Positions 24,604-35,063 of a stretch of DNA of 64,000 bases are shown here, one piece after another; the first letter of the stretch is position 1; every line of letters begins with the position of its first letter. The DNA lies in NCBI GenBank assembly GCA_030247855.1, contig JAPDRN010000025.1, positions 1 to 64,000 on the forward strand. Direction: 5' to 3'. The notes beneath the pieces were generated by a model, which saw only the letters and a list, made by a program, of their open reading frames with translations, did no database searches and was not told where the DNA came from. The DNA comes from Knufia peltigerae. Its lineage: Eukaryota > Ascomycota > Eurotiomycetes > Chaetothyriales > Trichomeriaceae. The position numbers and the translations under genes are program-made.

Positions 24604-26652
24604 TAGTAAAAACATGTATTATTTAGACTTCTCTAAGAAATATAGAAGACTTTATTATATCTTTTATATTTTATTATTAAAGGTATATTATAAGTAAAAA
24701 GGCTAAGAAACTCTAAAGCTTATTAATATAAATAGAGATAAAAAATAAATAGTAAAGTAAATTCTAAGTAATAAAAAATAAAGGAATATATAGAAATACT
24801 ATATATAATAAGAAGGGTTTTTAAAGGCTTATAATACTTAGAAATCTATAAGTTACTTATAAAACATAAAAGAAAAGATTATGAAATATATATAAGGAAA
24901 AAAGAAGAAACTATAAAACTTATAGCATTAGAGATAGATAAAGTTTACTTTAGCTCTTAGGCTAATCTAACTACCTAACTAAGAATTTATATAGAAAAAG
25001 TACTAAGGCTATAAGTAAAAAGTAAGTGAATATAGCTAAAGCTAAAATCACTATCTTATCTATCTAACTAATTAAGGGGGCACACTTATATCTAGCTTTA
25101 TTAAGAAGTAAATAAATTATTTTAGTTATATATAGTTAGTAGTAAAAGCGTAACTAAAGAGCTATATATACTATATATACTAATATCTTTATAATTATAT
25201 AGATAGCCTTAATTAGCTAGCTAAGATCGCTATTACTTATAGCTAGTATAGAGATAGTGAGTAGAGCGCGCTAAGTATAATCACTAATAAGTAAAGAACT
25301 AGTAAATACGCGCGCTATATTAGTAGGCACTAGCTATAGATTATTAGTTAGTGTCTTAGTGATAATAGTAACGTTAGTAAGAGAAAAAGTATATAGACTA
25401 TTTATAAAGTAATAACACTATAAACGCACTAAAGAAGTGACCTTAGTCTCTAAGGAAAAAGGAACCTAAAGTAGTGTTAATAAAGAAATATATATAAGCT
25501 ATAGAGTTAATATATAAGTATATAGCTAATCACTTTATCACACTTATTAATAAAATAGTAAGAATAATTAACTAAGGCCTAATTATAATCTATATAATAT
25601 TTATATATAAAGGGTATAATTAGGTCACTAGTTATAGTCTATAAATAATAATAATAAGGGAGCTCCTTCTTTTTCTTCTTTAATAAAGGTAAAGAAAATA
25701 AGAAGAAAATATAAGCTGTATATAGATTAGCTATAAAATCACTATATTAAGGCAATAAAACTTATAAGAGAGACCTAAAGAAGATAATAAAGAAAAGTTA
25801 TTACTAAGGATATTAGTAATAATAAAGCTAAATAAGATAATAATAGTAAAGATAATAGTGATAAATATTATAGCTATTAGTATATAAAAAGTATAAAGAT
25901 TAAATATAAACTTTTATTATTATTATTATTATTAATAACTATTATAATATTAATATATAGAAAATACTTAGAATAATCTTAGTACTTATAAGAATAAATA
26001 AGTAATTAGTAAAGAGAATAAATATAAGAAACTATAATATATTAATATATATAAGAAGTATATAATGTGATAGTACTTATAGTCTTTTTCTTAAATCTAG
26101 GAGAAAAAGGAAAGAAGAGAAGGAGAAAAAGAGATAATAAATATAGGCTTAAAAGGTAGTGAGAAGCTTACCTTCTCTAAGTAATAAATATTATTACTAC
26201 ACTCTTAGTAAATAATAATAGTGAATACTAAGTAAATAGATTTTATAGCCTTATTAATATTTACTAATTAGCCTAAAACTATTATAAAGTGAAAGTAAGT
26301 TAATATCTTAGGAATACTAAGTTATATTACACTACATAGATAAAGCTTATACATACCGCATAAAAAAAGCTAGAGAAACCCTAAATAATAAGAGTAATGC
26401 TTAAAGTAGTACTTACTATATTATTAAAAGATATTTAGTAATTAAAATAAAGATAAAGAATTCTTATTTATAGAATAACGAAAAACTCTATAATAGTGAA
26501 GGTTAGTAAGTGAATAGAAGCAAAAATTTCTTAACGTTTTATAGGCGAAAAGATTAATAAATATAATACCTAGAATCTATATAAAATAGATAAGAATACT
26601 TAGTAATATATATCACTTTTTAAGGATAAAAAGCTAGGGAGAAGAGAAATAT

Positions 26653-26885
26653 TATTATAAGTAAATAGAATAGAGAATAGATAATATCTTAAGACTTCAC
26701 ACTAAGCGTATTTACTAAGCACATAACATTAAGAGAACTTAGGGGAACTACATAACTATCGTAGGCTTCCCGCATAAGGAACTTCTCTTCCTTATGCTTA
26801 GAGTTTCTGTAACTAGAGCACCTAGATAGGAAGACCTATTTTTATTATATTATTACTTTACCTATTCTATAGGCCGTTCCTAACA
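26653..26885 (+). repeat. 3' LTR of the gypsy-type element (233 bp)
   Basis: Partner of the LTR at 15860-16092, with identical length and gap-free alignment. It is somewhat less AT-rich at its 3' end, where TCATG follows immediately as the right target-site copy. Confidence 0.85.
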
Positions 26886-27711
26886 TCATGGCTCTTAAGG
26901 CTTCTATAATAAAGCTCACGAAGCTAAGGAGAGCTAGGGAATATAGTAACTATATATACATAGTTATTATATAGCTTATCACGTAGTTAACTTCGTTCAC
27001 GATTATACCTATACGTTTTGGTTATAATCACTTCACTCTTATACTCGCTTAAGTACCGCGCTCTTAGTGACCTCGCCTCTTATACTTCCTACCTATTAAG
27101 ACCATACGTCTTATGATACCTAGTGTGGAGCGAAATATAACATTAGTCTTAAGGGTCTTTAATATGGGTTAGAAAGTCATGAATATATATATACACACAG
27201 TTAAGAATGTGGCGTAAGACATAGAGAGAGAGAGAGAGAGAGAGGGTAGAATCCTGTACGGGCGTTAGGATAATATAAAGAGAAAATAGTTATACGTTAA
27301 ATCGTCAAAAGCGGCGAGGGAAGAGTGCAGCTAGTCAGTGCAGAGAGATCGTAAAAGTGGCTACGGACGTCGTCACGAAACGGCATTCTCTACCCTAGGA
27401 CACAGACTTAGGGAATAGTATATAATTTTTAATAAAAATTAGAAATATTTTTATATAAGAAAGCTACTTTAACTCTATTTAAAGCTCTTTATAGTATTAC
27501 TTAGTATTACTTATTCTAATTATTACTACTTATAACTAACCGTAGTTAATTACCCCTAGTTATATTATGTGACCCCTAGTTTAGCTACCCTGAGCTTCCC
27601 TTAGTATTCCTGCCTCATGGGGTTAACAGCTGTCGTCACAGCTTTGTCTACGGCCTATAGGCCAGGCCTATTCGTAACACAAGGCTGATAATCACTACAG
27701 ATATCCAGATC
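26886..27711. other. Right margin of the second RIP block, with dispersed repeat copy
   Basis: AT content falls gradually over this interval. It contains the R270 repeat copy at 27144-27426. No coding frame is seen before the lysophospholipase gene, which ends at 27869. Confidence 0.6.
27144..27426 (+). repeat. Dispersed repeat R270, copy 2
   Basis: Direct-orientation partner of 1551-1820. This copy retains many more C and G bases (for example GGCTACGGACGTCGTCACGA, where copy 1 is AT-shifted) and a longer GA run at about 27224-27245. It is therefore closer to the ancestral sequence. Confidence 0.7.
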
Positions 27712-27868
27712 ATGAAGAAACCACTTCCTTGTCCGGCTTTGCTTACTGCATTTGTGGCGGACGAGGCGGGCTGGGGTCCTGAATTTCAAGCAATTATATA
27801 TCTCCATCTAGCTATTGAAGTTCTAAAGGTGGTTTATGCGGAATTCAACAAGCAGCTTAAAGAGATGC

Positions 27869-29902
27869 TCAGGGATCTCTCTGTAACGCCTTTCCAATGG
27901 TTGCGTTCCACTCGGCGTAACTCAGGTTCGGGTTAAGCACCAACTTGAGATCAACATCCACATGACCGGGATAATCTGGTGCTGAGACACCGTCCCAGCA
28001 GTACCGGTCGAAACACCGTTGGCACTGAGCTGTACGCTGCATCGGCGGATAGACTTTAGCCAGGCTCCGATCAATGGCCGCACACGCAAGGCACGCTGAC
28101 CACTCGGGATCCAGAGCTCCAGCTGCTTGGGTGATTTCGTTAAAGGTGTTGTTCCAGATGTCGTGGGCACGGGGGATCGGGGTCTGGTTCTGAAAGAAGG
28201 TGATGTTGCTATAGGAGCTGTAGGGTGCGTTGGGAAACCAGGCGATGATGGGTGCGCGGGTGTCGTTGGTGCTGGTAAGGTGGGCGTCACAGCCGAAAAA
28301 GACTGGCTTGGTGGTGTAGTTGCGGGCAATGAAGGTGGCGGCGGTGGGCACAATGGGGAAGGGAATGTTGTGCTCCTCGAAGTATCGATACGCTTGGTAC
28401 ATGTTGGTTCCATTTTCCCAGCCGTTCGGGTAAGCATCGGTGTTGTCATCCCAGGCAATGATGAAGGAGGCATTGCGGGCCAGCTGGCCAGCAAGTGGGA
28501 GAGAAGTAGCGACTTCGGTTGCATCCACAAGCTTCAGTTGGTCGTCAGATGGGTCGTTTGACCGGCCTCGGAAGGGATTAGGAACCCTCGCGTAGGTGTA
28601 GCTGTTGAGATCCAGTCCGAAATATTTTTCAAAGGGCTCGGCGAGTCCCTCGACCTCTTCAGCTGGAAAGACGGGCTCTAATCTCTTGCGGAGTGTGTAA
28701 GTCCCTTCTGGTGTTCTCTTCACTTCTGAACGCTTGGGAAACTGGCCGAGAGTGTTGTTTGAGTGGTTTTCAAGCCACCAGTATTCATAAGCGTCGGCTG
28801 AGGCACCGATTACCCAACTGAAGACCAATGTTAGCCATTATACGAAGGAATTGACTGTTTCTGGGCGTACTTAAGCCGGTCGAACCCCTTGACACAGACA
28901 GAGCTGTTGGCCGGTTTCCCATTCATCATGGTGGTGCCTAGGTATTCCATGTTGGCAAAGGAGTCGGCGGGTTCAACCCAGGAGCCAAACTCGTACGGTG
29001 TCATTTCGTACTGGAAGAGAATTAGTATCATTTCAACGAAAACCTTATCAATCGAGAGCTATAGGAACACATACAATTGGAGTTCGATTAGTCGGTACTA
29101 GGAGGCCAAGTTGATTTGGATCCTTATTCGTAACCGCCGCAATCTGAATAATTGGCAGGGGCATCTCGTAGTTTCTGAACTTCTCAAGGTCCTTGATGTT
29201 TGACAACGTGACGTTGAGACCACCTCTAGGTCCTGGGATAAACTCGTAGCCGTTGATCCTTCCAAGGAGATCGGCCACACTGACGTTGAACCCAGCTTCC
29301 GCCTTGGTAGCAATATCGAGGACAATCGACTCGATGGTCGCCGCGTGCGTGCCATTGGTAGTGGCGGTGAATCGGTCAATTTGAGGCTGCCAGTAGTCCA
29401 AGAGGTCATCTGACATGGGAAACTCGGCCGCCGTATATGAAGATACCACCCAACTACCGCCAGACTGACCGGACAAGAATGTCAAGGCTTGTAGCAGGCC
29501 GCCTGTACCTGCAGCACTAGAGGTCTTCTCACGCCCGTCTAGAGCCCGAATGACTCCTGCACCCATAATGGCGGATGCATAGCCGCCGCCAGAGATAGCC
29601 AGCCCAATTGTAGGCACTGCCTCATAGTGAGAGGAGTGGTTGAGGTTGGAAATATAGTGGTCAATATCGAAGTCTGACATGTTGGCATTGGACAGGTATT
29701 TGGACAATGCGCCAGCGACAACCCTCTTGCGGTTGTGGACCCATGTCTGCTCATCCGGGTTGAGACCTTCGGACGCAGGTCTGGTAAAAGTTGTGTTGTG
29801 AGGGCAGTTGACATATACTGGAGCATAACTCTCACTCAGGTTCTGAGCGATAATAGGCAATGCAGAGATTGCTAACAAGGGTAAGATATCGGAGTGTCTC
29901 AT
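27869..29902 (-). CDS. Secreted lysophospholipase / phospholipase B
   Basis: Three exons, 29075-29902, 28871-29010 and 27869-28817, with 64- and 53-bp introns, encode about 638 aa. The enzyme should release fatty acids from (lyso)phospholipids outside the plasma membrane. Residues 1-19 form a signal peptide. The PLA2_B catalytic domain shows the oxyanion loop SGGGYAS (residues 104-110) and the nucleophile elbow SGQSGGS with Ser147. The C-terminal part has the LVDAT...LPL Asp segment, AWDDNTDAYPNG, NYTTKPVFFGCDA and a Cys-rich end (CLACAAIDRS...CQRCFDRYCW). This matches a filamentous-fungal subfamily in which the usual DGG is not kept. Many N-x-S/T sites suggest heavy glycosylation. The second splice restores GFDRLN|WVIGASADAYEYWWL. 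It is the first gene beside the right edge of the RIP block. Confidence 0.88.
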
Positions 29903-30538
29903 GATTTCGAGGAGCTGGATACACGACCTGTGTCCAAGGCTGTATATTAGGAAGAATATGGGCAGCTCCCCTGAGCGTTGTTGCCGACATTATATAGTTA
30001 TGGTCTCCCTCTTTCAGTAGCGAAAAGAATTGAGCCATCATCCATATGAAGATGACGGCATTCATCATCAAATCTCTCAGCCACGCCATTCTGGTCTAAT
30101 ATAAATACTGATCAAAGTTTATTGAATGGACATCTCATACCAATATAGGACGATGGATCACACTAGGAGTTCTCGTTTTCGGTCCCAGCGATTGTAACAT
30201 CCAAGTATCGGGCGGTCAAACGGCCGAGAGAGGAAAACTGAGCTATGTACTCTTTATTGTCTCTGACATGTCCCGCATAAACTTTCTAGCTAGCTTCGGC
30301 CTAAACCGATCCTGGAAGCATTTCCCGCCATACCACCCAGTGTGTGCCCGTGCTTAACTGAGATCGACGGAGTATGCTTTAGGCCTTACCTGCGTATGAG
30401 ACCAGACTGAACAGCGTTGCACAAGACAAAACCATGACGGAAGCTGACCTTTGATGCCGTGGCGTCGAGATTTCAAGCCTTCCGTACGCTGTTGCACTAG
30501 AGCTCAGGTGCAAGATTGTGACTTCGGGCCGCATCACC
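29903..30538. other. Intergenic region, presumed lysophospholipase promoter
   Basis: A minus-strand open frame at 29832-30089 overlaps the start of the lysophospholipase and has no family resemblance; I treat it as chance. Nothing else is recognised. Confidence 0.6.
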
Positions 30539-32234
30539 TCAAGGCCAAGTTCCCAGAAAGTTGTCGATTCGACGCTTGTATGTTCCTCCAAACGCTGATT
30601 GAAGCAGTTTCCGTTCTTCGGAAGACTGTCCTGGGGTGTCATATCGATCAAGAAAGCGGGCGATAGTGATGGCTGGAAAAGCAGTCATATTGATGAAGAA
30701 TTCGCCCAGATTGCTCTTTGCAAAATACGGTAGCAGGAGCGCAATTCTGCGACAATACTGCCGCGGCTCAACTCGTTCTGGAAGGTCGGTTCCGGTTGGA
30801 TTGATTTTGCCGAGTTGATACATGTGTTGATATAGCAACAAACAGACTGTCCAATATATCAGCCCCAGATGGGCCATGGCAAAATCTTCAGAAGTAGGTA
30901 TGGTAGTCGCTTGGGGCTCACCGGAGACCTCATTGGTGACGAAGTTGACTGTGGTAAGTCCTGATGTGTTAGACCACCGTTGCAGCTGGGCATCCAGAAT
31001 CCAGCACCTTTCCTCCAGCTGCTGATGCCCAGACACTTGGTTGTCTACTTTCTTGGGCGTAGAGTCCGTAAGCGCGTCGAAATCTTCCATGATAGCTGGA
31101 ATATCGACGAGCACATCTATAAGCTCATTTTTAGCATCCTTGGGCTTCAGTAACCAAGGAGTTGTCTTCCATTCTAGAGAAGCAAAAGCGGATCGTTTAC
31201 GATGGCGAAGATCAGGATACGTCTATTTGCGTCATTAGTGGCAGGTCGGTGAGGGAGTGGAGGAATGGTATTTGCCTCACCAAATGAAGGCGACTATCAA
31301 TGAGCAGTTGATGAGAGTATCCATCTGTGAAACTATTGGGATTTCTTGCTGTAAGGATAGCCTTTTCTCCCAGGGCGTGTCGGTTCCACCTCTGGCCCGA
31401 AGAGAAGGCCGAATGTCGACTTCTGGCTCCCTGTAGCAACTAAATGAGAGAAGTTTTAGACTCTGTCTGGCAAGACTACTAGAAAGAACAGGCTCAACAT
31501 ACCTCGTATTGAGCAAGTAGAATCGAGGTAGCAAGGAGTTCATCACCATTCGTATCGTTCATCGCGGGAAGCGATCGAGCCAGGATTTCCAATGACCTGC
31601 CGTACACATGCCATGCTTGTACAACTATGAACCCCTGCCCACTCTGGTCGCCCAGTAAGCTCAATGCGTTTGCAACGACGGCAAGGCGCACAAGACTATG
31701 CCGCTCACACAGGCCTTGCACAATTCTCGTCCAACCAGCTGTAGAGTAGTTTGAAGCGCTCTTTGGAAACTCACGGCTGTTTGGGAGCAAAGAGGACCAA
31801 AAGTTGTCAAGGCATTGGGATTGGAAGGCAACAGAGCCCAGCGATTGCTCAAGCTCAGAAATAATAGATGATACCATTGAAGATGTTGTCTTGGGCGAAA
31901 CAGAGACGGCGCCTGATTCAGTTCGAGGCGGCGCCGCATACGATTCAGGTATAAAACGTTGAGTTTGAGCACTTGCATCTGCATGCTTCTGGCTCGTATG
32001 GACGAAAATACGAGGCTGGATGTAGCCTTCACAACGAACATCGGCTTTTATACACTGTCCACAGCTTGGTCTCTGTTGGTCACACTGTAACTCGGAATTA
32101 GAAAGTTAGCTGGCAGCTCTAGCGGGATCGCGAGAGGTACACACATCCAGTGATAAGGGCGGGGCATTACTTACACCCTTCTTGCGGGTTTTGCAAGTCC
32201 AGCAAGCCTTCGATCGTCCTGGCACACCCACCAT
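30539..32234 (-). CDS. Zn2Cys6 transcription factor with fungal_trans_2-type domain
   Basis: Four exons, 32175-32234, 31503-32084, 31281-31439 and 30539-31222, with introns of 90, 63 and 58 bp, give about 494 aa. The zinc cluster covers residues 11-38, CX2CX6CX6CX2CX6C, with the first intron directly before the third Cys. The middle and C-terminal regions match the fungal-specific domain seen in arginine/GABA-type regulators. Landmarks are SILLAQYE|LLQGAR across the second junction, SHQLLIDSRLH at the end of exon 3, and LEWKTTPW, DIPAIMED and the terminal FLGTWP in exon 4. All junctions keep phase. It lies between the lysophospholipase and a damaged regulator on the same strand. Its target genes are unknown. 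Confidence 0.85.
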
Positions 32235-32811
32235 TGTTCCTCCTGGTTACTCTTCTTGGGGGATGAAGCACGAGCTACAGCCAAGAGCTCGTTCGAGACA
32301 CATGCAATCTAGAAATTGAGGCCAAATCAGCAATTACATACACACTTTTCTAACATCTTCGTGTTCAGCTAGCTCTTACTCTATTGGAGATTTCGACGCC
32401 CTCATTCGCAACCTACTTCCGAAAGCTTGACATCGATATAAATAGACCTTTTGAGCACATCCGTCAGCTCGTTGTGAAGTAGGTGATATGTAGAATGGTA
32501 AGAAGCAGCATTACAGTAAGTCATCATGCTGAGATGTTAGTGCCCATACAAATTGATTTGGATAGAGAAGTGTCCGGCTTACAAGGCTGACGAAAAGACT
32601 AATAACCGTATTACGTAAAAATGGCTAGCTAGTTTAGGCAGCTATCGCGAAGGCACTAAGTTTAGATGTCAAGGGCACCTTGGGGGCGCATGCAGTGGGT
32701 GCCCTAGGTTGATCGTTAAATTGCAGAATGGGAGATGGAAGTTGCTTTGAGTCATAAAATTGGACTTCTGCTTAATCGTCGAGACCTGAACCGGTCAGGA
32801 CGGTCAAGATC
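32235..32811. other. Intergenic region between two Zn2Cys6 regulators
   Basis: No coding frame or repeat is recognised. It is the presumed promoter of the regulator ending at 30539 and the downstream flank of the damaged regulator. Confidence 0.6.
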
Positions 32812-35063
32812 TTAGCACGCTTCGGTTATCTTGGATAGCCACAACGGATCTTCAGGCGAGTTCGAGGTCCATATAGCAATATCCTTTCTGGAGGATAGAA
32901 TAGAGTAGTCGATAAGTGTATATATCCTATTGGTATCAACAGCGGAAATGTTGATGCCTTCATAAGAGTCGTCGATGAGCGGCTTGTATACCAGTGCATG
33001 TTGACAGAAATCATCCAACTGAAGAATCTAGACACAAGAAAATTAGCGAGGATTGGCGGAACGTGTGTTCCGTATTTGAGAGGAAAAGCTTACCATTGTA
33101 GCCGAATTTGGCCAGTACCGTGCTTGTCGCTGGAGAAAAGACAAAGCAAATTTCAGATCCTTAAAGACCTGGTCGCGGACAGCCCGGTTATCTGAGTGTC
33201 TGTACACGGCATGGATGGTGGCGCAGAATAGACAGGCGTAGCTCAGAAAGGAGGAAACAGTCTTGCATCCTGCCTCCAATGCCGACTTGAGGACTCGGTT
33301 GAATTCTTTTGCATGATACAGGCCGCTCTGCAGCGCGTTGGTGACAAAGCTGACGGGAAGTCTTGTGGTCGTGTCAGACATCATTTGACGCAAAAGGAAG
33401 TAGTGATTGAGGATGCAGTAGCACAAGTGGTGAAGAGCCTGTGACACGACAACTTGCTCGACTGAGCTTAGACCGGGGTCCATGGCGTTCTTGAAGCTGC
33501 TCGTGATTTCTCGCACTGGTTGGTGCCAGTTGACATGGCTTTCGAGATAGATCAAGGAAGAGTTGATGGAGGCGTACTGTGAGCTGACGTCCCAAGGAGG
33601 GAGGGCGTGGCTATTACGGCGAGCTTGGATTGCATACTGTGAGCATCGGCTGAGGATTGCTGAGATGATGATGACTCGCGAAACTGGGGATGGTTCAGAA
33701 CACTGAGGGACCCGGTTCGTCAGGTATGCTTCCACTTCGTCAGTCTCTTCCCATTGGTTTTGTAGGAAGGCAATTTCGGTGCAGGGAATCTGCACGAGGA
33801 CGTTTCCGTCGGTAAATACAGGAGGGCGGGCTCTTCCACATGTCATGAGCTTGTCCAGAAGGTAAATCGACCAGAATGCACGACGACTTTCTTCCTGCTC
33901 CGAAAATGCGAGTGACGAAGCTGGTTCAAACATAAGACGTAGATCCTGGGCAAATTTAGCGGCTATGCCGATCTTGACCCAGGCTTTGCGCTGCCTTCCC
34001 TCTGAAGATTTGGATTAATACTCATCGCGAACGTTGATTCGGGCGTCCTTGATTGGGTGATATACGCACCAACAAACTCATAGATAGCTAGGAGGGTAAC
34101 TGCTTGTACGACCCCTACGTTGCAATCATCGTCGCCGTCTACGAACCTAGAAGAGAGTATTCTCCAGGAATTGTTGGCGAAGATATCCGCCGTGACCTTG
34201 CGCTTGTTTGTGAAGAACAAGTTATCTTCGAAGTACGGGTCAGTCGAAAAGCGCAGACTGCTGGCAATAACAGCCTGCAAAAGGTTGTCAAGCATGGTAC
34301 CGTTGGCAACCTTGCGGCGGAACGTTTCCTCATGGAAGAATGAATATGGCTGGTTATGTGAGTACCGAAAGTAATCACTGAGTAACCGGTCAATAGAGTC
34401 TTAGGGAGATCATTGAAGCCTCTACGTTCTTGTCAGTTCCCTTTGTGTATTCGCAAATCTGAGAATACGTACATTATTGGCCTTGACTCAAGGCCGGGGA
34501 GCATTGCGTCGGTCTGAGAGCCGACATTGTAATCAAAGGAAAAGTTTTGGAGTATTGGAGAGTCGGGAGGATAGCTCGGAGGCATGCTGGGCATCATGAA
34601 TGTTTGAGATGGATCCTGAAATGAAAAACTCTCCGAGGGGTTTGACTGGCTCCTCGAGAGTTCGTTCAACTTGTATTCAATCTGTGAGAGTCGTGCTGCC
34701 AAGTCGCTCTTTTCAGACCACAGGCGTTAATGACAAGCACAAGGAAAAATGAGATTGGCCTAACACCCTTCCACAAACTCACTGAACTATTCACTGTAGG
34801 CAGTGCGTTATACGATAACGGTGGAGAGTCGCCTGAAGGGACATCATCGTCGTATTTGCAAGGCTGGCTCAGTCACTGGCAGAAGCTGCATATTAGTCTC
34901 TCACCAGGACACCGGGTTTTCATCCGTCTGCAAACCAAGCATGGTAAGCGGCTGTGGCTGCACATTCGAGATGACAATCGCAAGAAATAGATTATTTTAC
35001 TTACCGGCAGTTGGAACATGCTTGTCGCGCTCGCTTTATGCCTCGTGGCCAGTTGTCTGTCAT
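32812..35063 (-). pseudogene. Zn2Cys6 / fungal_trans transcription factor, broken by a nonsense codon and a frameshift
   Basis: Six exons can be traced: 35005-35063, 34783-34927, 34473-34708, 34070-34421, 33094-34001 and 32812-33018. The zinc cluster would be CX2CX6CX6CX2CX6C, but the codon after Cys-Gln in the last spacer is TGA (34873-34875), probably a former CGA. No GT...AG pair can remove it. Exon 4 starts in the frame GFNDLPK but the conserved continuation SIDRLLSDYFRYSHNQPYSF lies in another frame, implying a 1-nt loss near 34400-34412. Alternative acceptors that I tried all meet stops. The rest of the fungal_trans domain is well preserved (GRQRKAWVKIGIAAKFAQDL, SRRAFWSIYLLDKL). The damage therefore looks recent. 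Assembly or sequencing error is the main alternative. Confidence 0.65.

Larger units (their letters stand above)
15860..26885 (+). mobile_element. Ty3/gypsy-type LTR retrotransposon, RIP-dead, carrying two nested DNA transposons
   Basis: Two 233-bp direct repeats bound the element: 15860-16092 and 26653-26885. Both have TG...CA-type ends; the 5' copy begins TGTTATGAGT and the 3' copy ends CCTAACA. The 5-bp flanks are TTATA on the left and TCATG on the right. They differ only by C-to-T and G-to-A, so they fit one target duplication altered by RIP. A purine-rich tract (AGGGAGAAGAGAAAT) lies just before the 3' LTR. Gypsy reverse transcriptase and RNase H remnants at about 19940-21110 run in the + direction. 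Removing the two 1,856-bp insertions from the 11,026-bp total leaves about 7.3 kb, a normal size for this family. All frames are closed by stops. Confidence 0.85.

Noticed and set aside
29832..30089. An 85-codon minus-strand frame upstream of the lysophospholipase
   Set aside because: It overlaps the start of the lysophospholipase in another frame and has no recognisable motif or conserved start context.
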